The notes below the pieces were generated by a model. That model searched no databases and was not told the DNA's origin. It was given only the letters and a program-made list of their open reading frames with translations. Of a stretch of 64,000 nt of DNA, positions 1 to 8,600 are shown piece by piece. This DNA is from Candidatus Poribacteria bacterium (GTDB taxonomy: Bacteria > Poribacteria > WGA-4E > WGA-3G), in NCBI GenBank assembly GCA_026702755.1, contig JAPPBX010000036.1, positions 1 to 64,000 of the forward strand. The letters are read 5' to 3'. The position numbers were made by a program, and so were the translations under genes. The number at the start of each line of letters is the position of its first letter. Positions within the stretch are counted from its first letter, which is position 1.

Positions 1-323
1 ATACCTGTCATCTCTTGATGATTACTGCCTCCTTGATAACTCTGATAAATATCAGTTTTGTTATTGTGCGGACGCTTAGGCATACCATTATAGCGACAGA
101 TCCGAAAGGTCGCCCCAGTTTTAGGATTTATAACCGCCAAAATTACCGAAAAATCTGATGGATGTTTTTTATTTTGATTGGTTATGACGCGGAAACGGTT
201 CCCGTTTTCCCCAATGATATACAAACTATTGGACCTATTTAGTTGGATACGCCAATCATCTGGCAAAACCTTACGCTCAGTAATTAGTGCCGCTATCTGT
301 TGATCTGTATACTTTATATCCAT
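1..323 (-). CDS. Hypothetical protein, N-terminal part (cut by window edge)
   Basis: An open frame starts with ATG at 323 on the minus strand and runs off the left edge without a stop, giving about 107 residues. It begins MDIKYTDQQI and contains NRFRVITNQNKKH and ATFRICRYNGMPKR. There is no signal peptide and no membrane segment, so it is probably cytoplasmic. The pattern of an FRxCRYNG stretch followed by a polar His/Asn-rich segment vaguely recalls the small DUF6978-type proteins found near toxin-antitoxin loci, but I do not recognise it with confidence. No clear Shine-Dalgarno sequence precedes the ATG. The missing C-terminus would be needed to identify it. Confidence 0.6.
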   Translation of the reverse strand, partial: MDIKYTDQQIAALITERKVLPDDWRIQLNRSNSLYIIGENGNRFRVITNQNKKHPSDFSVILAVINPKTGATFRICRYNGMPKRPHNNKTDIYQSYQGGSNHQEMTG

Positions 324-566
324 TGACAAACTTCTGCTGTGACAGACTCACCGATATAGATAATCAGACGTTTTTTCCTATTGAGGACTAAGAATATAAT
401 AAGTAATAGTAATATAATAAAGTATATCACACCACCCCCAAAATTGACAATATTTTATCCCCAGGTTCAGAACCATTCAGTTTTCAGCAATTAAGGAAAC
501 CACCAAGGGTCGCGACCGAGAGGTCGTTCCTACAAAACGAAACGTCTGGAGAAACCTATTTTTCCC
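324..566. other. Intergenic region between divergent genes
   Basis: This gap separates the minus-strand edge gene from the lipoprotein operon. It is AT-rich around 380-430 and holds one REP-like palindrome at 508-526. I see no further coding sequence in it. Confidence 0.5.
508..537. repeat. REP-like palindrome with GAGA tetraloop
   Basis: GGTCGCGACC at 508-517 is self-complementary. CGACC (513-517) and GGTCG (522-526) form a hairpin closed by GAGA, a GNRA-type loop, followed by TTCCTACAAAA. The form resembles dispersed extragenic palindromes. Only this copy was noticed in the window. Confidence 0.45.
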
Positions 567-596
567 TTGACGCAAAAGGTGGATATAGTGTAAAAT
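567..596 (+). promoter_or_regulatory. Sigma-70-type promoter for the lipoprotein pair
   Basis: TTGACG at 567-572 and TAAAAT at 591-596 are separated by 18 nt. The predicted transcription start lies about 45 nt before the GTG start at 648. Confidence 0.6.
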
Positions 597-647
597 ACAT
601 TGATGTAACTTGTAAATAAATACCACAAAAATCTTGAGGTGATAAAC

Positions 648-1046
648 GTGTTAAGATACATCCGACCCGCGTCTATCGCTATTATTGGCTGCTTAATTTT
701 GTTCGGGTGCGCTGGATCACGTGATGCCACGCAGACCGAGGCTTACAATCGATTTGCAATAAAAGCAGCACAAGCGCAGCTTTGGAACGAAGCCGTTTTT
801 CGATGGAAACAGGTTATCAATATCGACCCGGAGGATTCCAAGGCACATAATAACCTCGGTGTCGCTTACGAAGCACTCGGAAACATGGACGAGGCTATCG
901 CCTCCTACCAACGCGCGGCAGAATTAGAACCGAATAACAAATACTACAGACTCAACTATCGACGGTGCCGTATACATCTACGACGCAGTGGCGGTGGCGA
1001 TGCCCCGCAGCTGGAAGACGAAGAAGAATCTCCTGCCACGGAATAA
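648..1046 (+). CDS. TPR-repeat lipoprotein
   Basis: The product is about 132 aa. GTG at 648 is preferred over the in-frame GTG at 639 because GAGGTGAT (636-643) lies 4-5 nt before 648 and would overlap the earlier start. The N-terminus is a lipoprotein signal with lipobox LFGC, so the protein is probably anchored in a membrane and faces the periplasm. The rest holds two TPR-like units (WNEAVFRWKQVINIDPED and a second ending in RAAELEPNN), which normally mediate protein contacts. The C-terminus is acidic and low in complexity. It starts a two-gene operon with another lipoprotein 11 nt downstream, suggesting a shared envelope role. The partner is unknown. Confidence 0.85.
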   Translation: MLRYIRPASIAIIGCLILFGCAGSRDATQTEAYNRFAIKAAQAQLWNEAVFRWKQVINIDPEDSKAHNNLGVAYEALGNMDEAIASYQRAAELEPNNKYYRLNYRRCRIHLRRSGGGDAPQLEDEEESPATE

Positions 1047-1057
1047 GGATGCATAGG

Positions 1058-1816
1058 ATGCAGATAGCAAAATTTTTAACTGCAAGTTTCCGGTTTGCAA
1101 GCGGAAACGGCGAAAAACTTGGAATCCTATTGATAGTTTTAACACTGTGCGGATGTAGCAGTGCTGTAACGCGTGTTTCTATTCCGGTGAAGGTGCAATC
1201 TGAAATCGACATCACGCGCTATTCCAACTTTGCCGTTTTGCCGTTCGTCAGCGAAAAACAGGTAGAACGCAACGAAAAGTTACCTCCAGAGATCGGCGAG
1301 GAGATCGCCTCAATCCTCCGAAGGGGTTTAGCACGCCAAAAACATTTTGAAGTCGTCAGCACACCAGAAACAACACGACTGCTGACGGGGGAAACTATCG
1401 AAGAAAATTGGCTTTCCAATACAAAGCAGCTGAGCGAACTCGGAGATTACTTCGAGGTAAAAGCCGTTATCATCGGAAGTTTCCGATTTTACGCCGATAG
1501 CCGTCCAAGGCGTTATTATGGAGAACGCTACTCGGTCCGACGGCAACGCTACGTCATGGACTATCAAGATTACATGCAGAAAACCTATCTGCTCTCACTC
1601 CGTGTAATTATTGTCGATGTTGAAACCGAACAGATCGTCTGGGATGAGTCTTATCGGCGGAGCACTGCTGAGGCGCACACTATCGGATCGTTTATTTTCT
1701 CACAGGTAGGACCACAGGCGAATACTATCAGAGAACTCGGCAGACGTGCGGTATCAGAATTTACGCGTCAAATCTCCCCACATTACGAGAGTGAAGATAG
1801 GTATTTGGTAAATTGA
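1058..1816 (+). CDS. Lipoprotein with CsgG/TolB-N-like domain
   Basis: The product is about 252 aa. An ATG at 1049 is also in frame, but AAGGA at 1045-1049 is well placed for 1058. A signal peptide ends in the lipobox LTLCGC. The mature part contains FAVLPF, followed by an alpha/beta region with IASILRRGLARQKHFEVV and later VEAVIIGSF-like and VDVETEQIVWDES strands. This is the layout of CsgG, LpoB and TolB N-terminal-like lipoproteins, where FxVLPF starts the first strand. It is probably an envelope assembly or secretion factor transcribed with the preceding TPR lipoprotein. The family-level call is from motif pattern only, and the exact function is unknown. Confidence 0.75.
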   Translation: MQIAKFLTASFRFASGNGEKLGILLIVLTLCGCSSAVTRVSIPVKVQSEIDITRYSNFAVLPFVSEKQVERNEKLPPEIGEEIASILRRGLARQKHFEVVSTPETTRLLTGETIEENWLSNTKQLSELGDYFEVKAVIIGSFRFYADSRPRRYYGERYSVRRQRYVMDYQDYMQKTYLLSLRVIIVDVETEQIVWDESYRRSTAEAHTIGSFIFSQVGPQANTIRELGRRAVSEFTRQISPHYESEDRYLVN

Positions 1817-2028
1817 GTATAGTACATAAATAGTTTGAGGGTATTTTTGAATAAAAATATTTCATAGAAGAAACCCCCTAAATCCCTCTTATCAGGGGAC
1901 TTACAATATACTTGATAAAAAAGGTTCTTTAGGGACAAGCATACTGATATTTATGAGACAGGTTCCAGAAATTACATAAAGTCTCCGCCAGCAAAGTGTT
2001 TATAGCACCAGAGGAAAAGGTGAGAAGT

Positions 2029-5000
2029 GTGAAAAAAGAGAGAAAGAGAATCGGACGTGCCAGCGGCGTGTCCGAAAACCATACTGCCGATACAATAGGA
2101 CGAAGGTTAGTAGTAACACTCCTTGTCCTGAGCCTACTCGCGCCTTGTGTTGGGTGGGCGCAAGGTTTTGGTTTTGGTAAAAACAAAATTACAGGGCAAC
2201 GCTTCGATTGGCACATCCACCGGACGGAACATTTTGACATCCACTACTACCCAAGCGAAGCGAAACTTGTGCCCATTATGGCTGCCATTGCTGAAGAGGC
2301 TTATGAGCAACACAGCGAGGATTTCGAGCATGAGTTGCAAGACAGAACACCCCTCATTCTTTACAAATCCCACAAGGATTTCCAAGAAACCAACATAATT
2401 CTCCAAGAACTTCACGAGGGGATCGGCGGGTTCGCAGAACTCTTTAAGCACCGTATCGTTATACCGTTCACCGGCTCCCTTGAAGCGTTTCGAGAGGTAA
2501 TTTACCACGAACTCATTCATATCTTCCAATATGACATTATCTATCAGAAACCGCATGCGCGCATCTATAGTGGCGAATTTCTCTATTCCCCGCCAATTTG
2601 GTTTATAGAGGGAATGGCGGACCACTTTGCTGAAGACAACGATGCAATCGGGGAGATGGTCATCCGCGATGCCAGCATGAATAATAACATTGTGCCGCTA
2701 CCGCAACTCCACAATTTCAACCGACTTAGCTCACCCTTCGTTGGGTATAAGTTGGGGCAATTAGCGGTCGCATATCTCACAGAGACTTATGGACGTGAGA
2801 AAATCCCTGAGATTTTGCAAGGGTTACGACAGAGCCGTACAAAGGACATCAACCGTGTTTTTACGGAAGTGCTCGGTGTAGAACTCAAAGAATTTGATAA
2901 GGCGTGGCGGCAGACAGTCAAAAAACGGTACTGGCCCCTCATTGAAGATAGGGAACTTCCAGACCTTGTCGCGAAGAACCTTACCGAAAAATCGCGATAC
3001 TCTCATAATATCAAACCCGTCTGGTCGCCGAGCGGCGATATTATCGCGTATGTCACAGGAAATGAAGGGTTTCTGGAGATTGTCCTGATGTCCGCGAAAA
3101 CGGGTGAGCGTATCGAACGGGTCACTAAGCGGTTTTTCCGTGAGAAATACGAGGAGATCCGCACCGATTTCAGTGGTTTCGGGAGAAGTCTCGCGTGGGC
3201 ACCTGACGGCGACAGGATCGCCTTCGTCGCCAGACATCACGATGCTAATTATCTCCTTGAAGTCAATATTTTGACTGAGGAATTGACGCAGTATTTTGAA
3301 CTCAACTTCGATAACGTCTCCTCCCCGGATTACGATGGCAGCGGTGAACGGATCGTCTTTTCCGCACTAAAAGAGGGTCAAACAGATCTTTACATAATCG
3401 AACTGCTAACGGGCGAAGTGGACAGGCTCACCTTCGACCTATTCAACGATACGCATCCATCGTGGCATCCGACAACTGGCGAAATTATCTACGCCTCCGA
3501 ACGAGGCGCGAAAAATAGACTCGTACTGATAAACCTCAACAGCGGTACAGAACGCGTGCTGACCGACGGCACCTATAATGCCATCAGCCCAAGTTGGACA
3601 CCAGACGGAAAATCAATTCTCTTCTGCTCCGATAGCCAAGGTATTTACGATATACACAAACTCGAAATTAGTCGTCAGTTGTCAGTTAGCAGTAGCCAGT
3701 TAAGTAACAGTAGTCAGTTAAGAAAGGGTTCAGTTAAATCAGATAACTATTCCTCTGATAGCCTTGACCAAGAACGCGTCTACAGATATTTTTCACAAGG
3801 CACGCGTTCTTGGTCAAAGCCAACGGTCTCCGACAGCCACAGCAACGAAGAAGTCATCTCAACTGAAGACAGCGACACGGAATCTACGGGTTCCCCACCT
3901 TTAGAAGTTGAACTAACCCGTCTTACCAATATCATGACAGGCTGTTTCAATCCGAGTTTGTCTCCAGACGGGAAACATCTCCTGTTTAGTGCCTACCAAA
4001 ACGGGAAATACGATGTTTGTGTGATGGAGATTGGCAAAACTGTTGCGGAAAAAATTGAGGCTCCACCCGTGGCGGAACCCTCTGTAATCTTAACAGAGGA
4101 AGAAGAGGAGAATTATAGGATCGCCAAGCGAAAATACAGCACAAAATCCTCCTTCGCCTTAGATGCGATCTTCCCAGATTTCAGTTTCGGAGCGGATGGT
4201 ATTCTGAGAAGCACGGTGCAAATCGTCGGTAGTGACATGTTAGGTAACCATCGCATCGGGGTCAGTGTGATGAACCAATCGAGTTACCTCGCCCCCGACT
4301 TTATCGCACAATACGGATTTTTAACACACCGGACCGACATCGGCGCGGTGATTTACAACTATCACGAATACCACATCTTGGGCGGCATACAGAGAAGACG
4401 AGGGATTCTACAGCGAATTACCGGACTCGGTGCGTTCGTGAATTATCCGTTTGACAGATACCATCGACTTGACCTCAATTTTTCGATGTACACAAAGCCG
4501 TTCTCTTTCAACTTCCAAACAAGCGAACCTTTGGATCCTTATGATGATAGAGGTCTACTGACAACGGGGTCCATCGCGTTTGTTGGAGATACAACGATGT
4601 GGCGGGAGTGGGCACCCTATACCGGTTCACGCTACCGGATCGAACTTGAGCAATCTTTCCCAGCACTCGGTAGTGAACTTTCGCTCACAAACGTTATTTT
4701 CGACGCACGACGGTATTTCGGACTTGGCAGACGTCCTACGATTGCAGCACGGTTGTTACTCGGTGGTAGTTTCGGTAGAGACAAATCTTACTTTTATCTG
4801 GGTGGTATTGATACACTACGCGGCTATAATTATGAAGAATTAGTTGGAACGCGCATCGGAATCCTCAACTTGGAAGTCCGTGTTCCGTTCATAGATGTGC
4901 TGCATTTCGGATGGCCCATCCAATGGACACTCGGCGGGATACGTGGGATCGCCTTCGCGGACGTAGGAGGTGCCTGGTCAGATTGGCAATATGGACCGGA

Positions 5001-5190
5001 AAATCCTTTCAAGATATTCGCCCGAGAAGAAAATCGTATTCGACTCGCCGATGTCAAAGCCTCAATCGGTGCTGGACTTCGATTACAACTCGGGTTGTTT
5101 TCGATAGATTTCGCTGCAGCGTGGCATACAGACCTCTCTCGAATAGTACCCGGTATGAAATATCATCTCGGACTCGGGCAATCTTTTTAA
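2029..5190 (+). CDS. Peptidase MA-like / TolB propeller / Omp85 barrel fusion
   Basis: The product is about 1053 aa. GTG at 2029 is chosen because AAGGTGAG (2016-2023) precedes it; a GTG at 1996 is also open. A signal peptide ends near CVGWAQG. A gluzincin domain follows, with HELIH (H160, E161, H164) and a likely third ligand E194 in IEGMADHF. Next come WD40/TolB-type propeller blades with PSWTPDGK-like motifs. The C-terminal 350 residues resemble an Omp85/BamA barrel: YLGGIDTLRGYN, then strands ending in a terminal Phe (GLGQSF). The blades are interrupted at about residues 548-620 by a low-complexity insertion derived from repeats. It is probably an outer-membrane protein with a periplasmic protease-like part; activity is inferred. 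Confidence 0.85.
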   Translation: MKKERKRIGRASGVSENHTADTIGRRLVVTLLVLSLLAPCVGWAQGFGFGKNKITGQRFDWHIHRTEHFDIHYYPSEAKLVPIMAAIAEEAYEQHSEDFEHELQDRTPLILYKSHKDFQETNIILQELHEGIGGFAELFKHRIVIPFTGSLEAFREVIYHELIHIFQYDIIYQKPHARIYSGEFLYSPPIWFIEGMADHFAEDNDAIGEMVIRDASMNNNIVPLPQLHNFNRLSSPFVGYKLGQLAVAYLTETYGREKIPEILQGLRQSRTKDINRVFTEVLGVELKEFDKAWRQTVKKRYWPLIEDRELPDLVAKNLTEKSRYSHNIKPVWSPSGDIIAYVTGNEGFLEIVLMSAKTGERIERVTKRFFREKYEEIRTDFSGFGRSLAWAPDGDRIAFVARHHDANYLLEVNILTEELTQYFELNFDNVSSPDYDGSGERIVFSALKEGQTDLYIIELLTGEVDRLTFDLFNDTHPSWHPTTGEIIYASERGAKNRLVLINLNSGTERVLTDGTYNAISPSWTPDGKSILFCSDSQGIYDIHKLEISRQLSVSSSQLSNSSQLRKGSVKSDNYSSDSLDQERVYRYFSQGTRSWSKPTVSDSHSNEEVISTEDSDTESTGSPPLEVELTRLTNIMTGCFNPSLSPDGKHLLFSAYQNGKYDVCVMEIGKTVAEKIEAPPVAEPSVILTEEEEENYRIAKRKYSTKSSFALDAIFPDFSFGADGILRSTVQIVGSDMLGNHRIGVSVMNQSSYLAPDFIAQYGFLTHRTDIGAVIYNYHEYHILGGIQRRRGILQRITGLGAFVNYPFDRYHRLDLNFSMYTKPFSFNFQTSEPLDPYDDRGLLTTGSIAFVGDTTMWREWAPYTGSRYRIELEQSFPALGSELSLTNVIFDARRYFGLGRRPTIAARLLLGGSFGRDKSYFYLGGIDTLRGYNYEELVGTRIGILNLEVRVPFIDVLHFGWPIQWTLGGIRGIAFADVGGAWSDWQYGPENPFKIFAREENRIRLADVKASIGAGLRLQLGLFSIDFAAAWHTDLSRIVPGMKYHLGLGQSF
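3671..3736 (+). repeat. CAGTTAGCAGT-type heptad repeats inside a gene
   Basis: Irregular copies of TCAGTTAGCAG and AGTAGTCAGTTA follow one another and are translated as a Ser/Gln/Leu-rich stretch within the fusion gene. The same kind of sequence occurs in intergenic clusters at about 8.45, 9.03, 34.7 and 41.6 kb. Confidence 0.6.
3764..3817. repeat. Palindromic element, copy 1 (within a coding sequence)
   Basis: Perfect 16-bp arms TTGACCAAGAACGCGT (3764-3779) and ACGCGTTCTTGGTCAA (3802-3817) flank a 22-nt centre. It is translated in frame as DQERVYRYFSQGTRSWSK between propeller blades of the fusion protein. A near-identical copy lies between genes at 8921-8975. Confidence 0.85.
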
Positions 5191-5220
5191 TAGCATTCAT
5201 AACCCCAATGAGGGTTGGAA

Positions 5221-5280
5221 TTAATCAGAAACCACCGTGAAACGAAGTGGAACGGTGACCGGAGGTTAATAATTAAAAAA
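5221..5280 (+). promoter_or_regulatory. Conserved leader element, copy 1
   Basis: This 60-nt block just before the UPF0182 gene matches 11371-11430 at 49 of 60 positions without gaps. CACCGT (5233-5238) can pair with ACGGTG (5252-5257); the second copy keeps the stem with changed bases. A GGAGG at 5261-5265 lies 14 nt before the ATG. It may be a structured 5' leader or a dispersed repeat. Confidence 0.5.
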
Positions 5281-8200
5281 TGGATTCACGAACCAAACGC
5301 TCTCTTATCACCATCGTCATCCTTGCAATTATCGGGGGTTTAGGAGCCACTTGGGTCAACCTATATCCCGACTTTCTATGGTTTAAGATGGTCGACTATT
5401 TCAGCGTTTACATCAAAATTCTCCAAACAAAAATCTTCGTCGGTGTCATCGTTGGAATTTGCTATTTGGCAATCCTTCTGATAAATCTCATCCTGATCTA
5501 TCGGCTCACACCAGAGCACCTCAGTCCTGCTTTTATGGGAGGTGCGGATTTTACAGGTGCTTCGACAAATAATCCCGGTGATACGCGAAAAATGATTTAT
5601 GGCGTACTCATGATCCTCGCAGTGCTTTTCAGCGTCTTGATGGGTTACACCGCCAGTGACCGATGGGAAATTTACCTACGCTACACCAACGCCGAGAATC
5701 TCGTTTTCCGCGCTGCCACCCCGATTATTGTTGAAGAGAGTCTCAACACTACCGAAATCCCCGTCTCACAATTGGAACTCCAAGCGAAAAACATAAGAGT
5801 CGGAGATCAGATAAACGTACAGGTCAATGGCACAAATCAGGAGGCGAGCATTGAAGCGGTGCTGGACAATGCTATCCGACTGAATACAGCCGTTCAGATA
5901 GAACCGGGGCAAAAAGCGTTCTTCACGTCTCCCGCACGGGACCCGATCTTCGATAAGGACATCTCCTACTACGTCTTCAAAATGCCAGTGGAGCGGTATG
6001 TTTGCGGGACACTCTTCGGTATATTTATGCTGGTGACGATATTCGCAATTGTCATCTACTTTTTCCACGGATTAATCACAGGAGACACCAGCCAATTTCG
6101 ATTCAGTCCACCTTTCAGTGTGAAGGCACATCTATTCACGCTTGCAGGTATAACCCTCTTACTCCGAGCATGGAACTACCAGTTTGCCATGTTTGACTTG
6201 CTCTATGCCACAAACGATGTCGTCCGTGGTGGCGGTGGATACGCTGCAATGAAGGCGCGCCTCCCTATATTGTATATCATGATGGCACTCACGGTTCTAT
6301 GCGCTATTGTCTTCATCATCAGCATTTTCCTGAAACGGAACACCTTCGCTTTCGGTGGGCTTGCCGTGTTCATAATTGCTGGAATCCTCGGACAAGTTTA
6401 CCCACTCGCTATACAAAGATGGCAAGTTGAACCCAGAAAACAGGTGTTAGAGGCAGACTATATCAACTATAACATCAAAGCGACCCTTCAAGCTTATGGC
6501 TTAGCCGAGAACACTGTGACGGAAGAGGAATATCCACTCACAGAGCAACTGAGTTATGACGACATAAGAAGCCCCGAAAACGCTTCTGTCTTCAATAGCA
6601 TTCGCCTCTGGGATTGGCGCCCGCTGCGCAGAACCTTCCGACAACTCCAAGAACTGCGTACACAGTACGACTTCAATGATGTTGACATCGATCGCTACGT
6701 CGTTGACGGTGAAATTCGACAGGTGATGCTATCCGGACGGGAACTCAATATCAACGAACTTCCCATGGAAATCAGAAACGATTGGTACAAGCAAACCTAT
6801 ACCTATACACACGGATACGGCGCGGTTGTAAGTCCTGTTAACGAGATTGAGAACGGCAAACCCAACATGTACATTCAAGGATTGCCACCGATCGACTACA
6901 GCGAACAGTGGGAGCACCGGTTCAGCGAGATACCGGGTCCACGTATCTACTACGGTGAACGGACAGATCGTTATGTTATCGTACACCCGGAACGGAGCCA
7001 AGGGCTTGAGTTCGACTACCCACAAGAAGGACAGCAGTATGCCGAATATGCCTACCAAGGAAAGGGCGGTGTACAACTCAACTCTTTCTGGCGCAAAATG
7101 GTGTACATGCTCAAATTCAACAATGAGATTAACTTCGTCTTACCAGGTGAAATTTCGTCGACAAGCAAGATTCTCTATGAACGGAACATCAAAAGACGAA
7201 TTCAGAAAATCGCACCTTTCTTGCGATACGACGGTGATCCCTACATTATTCTCCATAAGGGTAGATTGGTCTGGATGATTGATGCCTATACGATTACACA
7301 TCGGTATCCTTATTCCGTTTCGATGCGAGAGTTCGCGAGTGAAAGAAGACAACAAACCGCAAACACGCAAAGAGATGGCGAGCCGTGGGGGAACTACATC
7401 CGAAATTCTGTTAAAGTCATTGTCGATGCTTACGATGGCACTGTTGATTTTTATATTATGGAACGGGAACAGGACCCAATTGTCGAATGTTATCGCAAAA
7501 TCTTCCCAGACCTTTTCAAGCCGTTTGCGGAGATGCCAGATGAACTCAAATCGCATATCCGATATCCGATAGCGATGTTCCTCATTCAAGCTCATGTCTA
7601 TCGGGATTATCACATGAAGGATCCAGTAACTTTTTATGCTGGAGAGGACAAGTGGGAAGTTGGCAGAGAACTCTACGACAATACAGATGCCCAAACACGA
7701 CAAGTGGCACAACAGCCCAGAAGTCCATTTACCCCACAACAACCGACAGTTCAACGTTCAGCAGTAGAGGGACAACCGGTTGAACCTTACTACGTCATTA
7801 TCAGGCTACCGGGGCAAGAGAACCCTGAATTTATGTTGATGTTGCCCTTCACGCCATTCAAGAAACCGAATCTCACTGCATGGCTCGCCGCGCGCTGTGA
7901 TCTGCCCCAATATGGACAACTCCTTGTCTACCGATTCCCGAAAGGGAAACAGATCGCAGGTCCTATGCAGGTGGAAAACTTTATTAGCCAAGAACCGGAG
8001 ATTTCGCAGCAGATTAGTCTTTGGAATACGCAGGGATCCCGCGTCTTACGTGGAAATCTGTTGATTCTACCGATGAATAACTCTCTGCTCTATGTTGAAC
8101 CTATCTACATACAGTCCGAAGATGAAACAACCGCTATTCCCGAATTGAGACGGGTCGTCATCGGATACGAAAACGAGGTTGTCTGGGGTGAAAGCCTCGA

Positions 8201-8447
8201 TGAGGCACTTATTAAGATGTTCGGACAGGGAACGCGATTTCAGACCGCTGCTACGGCTACAACTGACGATCTAACAGGAACCGATCCGGGCACAGCGCAA
8301 ATCTCATTACGAGGGCTTGTCGAACAAGCAAACCGCTATTTCGATCAGGCACAAAGCGCACAACGCGCTGGCGATTGGACAGAATACGGACGCTCCCTTC
8401 AACTTTTAGAAGAAACTTTGCGTCAACTTGAAGGAAATACACAGTAA
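5280..8447 (+). CDS. UPF0182 family integral membrane protein
   Basis: The product is 1055 aa, within the usual length of this family (COG1615). The first 380 residues contain about seven membrane segments, for example LITIVILAIIGGLGATWV at the start and a pair around residues 235-260. The remainder is a large soluble region, probably outside the cytoplasm. Family hallmarks include DPYIILHKGRLVWMIDAY, the ITHRYPYS stretch and the C-terminal helical tail NRYFDQAQSAQRAGDWTEYG. The biochemical role of UPF0182 proteins is not established. The gene follows the Omp85 fusion by 89 nt, with the conserved leader element in between. The start is an ATG with a GGAGG at unusually long spacing (14 nt). 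Confidence 0.9.
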   Translation: MDSRTKRSLITIVILAIIGGLGATWVNLYPDFLWFKMVDYFSVYIKILQTKIFVGVIVGICYLAILLINLILIYRLTPEHLSPAFMGGADFTGASTNNPGDTRKMIYGVLMILAVLFSVLMGYTASDRWEIYLRYTNAENLVFRAATPIIVEESLNTTEIPVSQLELQAKNIRVGDQINVQVNGTNQEASIEAVLDNAIRLNTAVQIEPGQKAFFTSPARDPIFDKDISYYVFKMPVERYVCGTLFGIFMLVTIFAIVIYFFHGLITGDTSQFRFSPPFSVKAHLFTLAGITLLLRAWNYQFAMFDLLYATNDVVRGGGGYAAMKARLPILYIMMALTVLCAIVFIISIFLKRNTFAFGGLAVFIIAGILGQVYPLAIQRWQVEPRKQVLEADYINYNIKATLQAYGLAENTVTEEEYPLTEQLSYDDIRSPENASVFNSIRLWDWRPLRRTFRQLQELRTQYDFNDVDIDRYVVDGEIRQVMLSGRELNINELPMEIRNDWYKQTYTYTHGYGAVVSPVNEIENGKPNMYIQGLPPIDYSEQWEHRFSEIPGPRIYYGERTDRYVIVHPERSQGLEFDYPQEGQQYAEYAYQGKGGVQLNSFWRKMVYMLKFNNEINFVLPGEISSTSKILYERNIKRRIQKIAPFLRYDGDPYIILHKGRLVWMIDAYTITHRYPYSVSMREFASERRQQTANTQRDGEPWGNYIRNSVKVIVDAYDGTVDFYIMEREQDPIVECYRKIFPDLFKPFAEMPDELKSHIRYPIAMFLIQAHVYRDYHMKDPVTFYAGEDKWEVGRELYDNTDAQTRQVAQQPRSPFTPQQPTVQRSAVEGQPVEPYYVIIRLPGQENPEFMLMLPFTPFKKPNLTAWLAARCDLPQYGQLLVYRFPKGKQIAGPMQVENFISQEPEISQQISLWNTQGSRVLRGNLLILPMNNSLLYVEPIYIQSEDETTAIPELRRVVIGYENEVVWGESLDEALIKMFGQGTRFQTAATATTDDLTGTDPGTAQISLRGLVEQANRYFDQAQSAQRAGDWTEYGRSLQLLEETLRQLEGNTQ

Positions 8448-8450
8448 AGA

Positions 8451-8581
8451 AGCCGTCAGCAGTCAGCCGTCGGTTGTCAGTTAAAGAGGTATTTAAAGTT
8501 CACCAGACACCTCTTCTACTGACTGCTGATGGCTGACGACTGATAACTGAAAGGTTTGTATAGCAAACCGTACTGACGGCT
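8451..8581. repeat. Inverted heptad-repeat element upstream of the UGA gene
   Basis: The ends are perfect 9-bp inverted copies, AGCCGTCAG (8451-8459) and CTGACGGCT (8573-8581). Inside are CAGTCAGC-type repeats on the left, their approximate complement on the right, and a 7-bp stem AAGAGGT/ACCTCTT (8484-8490, 8509-8515). It ends 5 nt before the Shine-Dalgarno sequence of the next gene. Confidence 0.65.
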
Positions 8582-8600
8582 ATTAAAGGAGGTGAAACAG

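Noticed and set aside
1866-1900. CCCCCTAAATCCCTC-type sequence as an insertion element
   Set aside because: A short repeat-like stretch with only one copy seen and no terminal inverted repeats.
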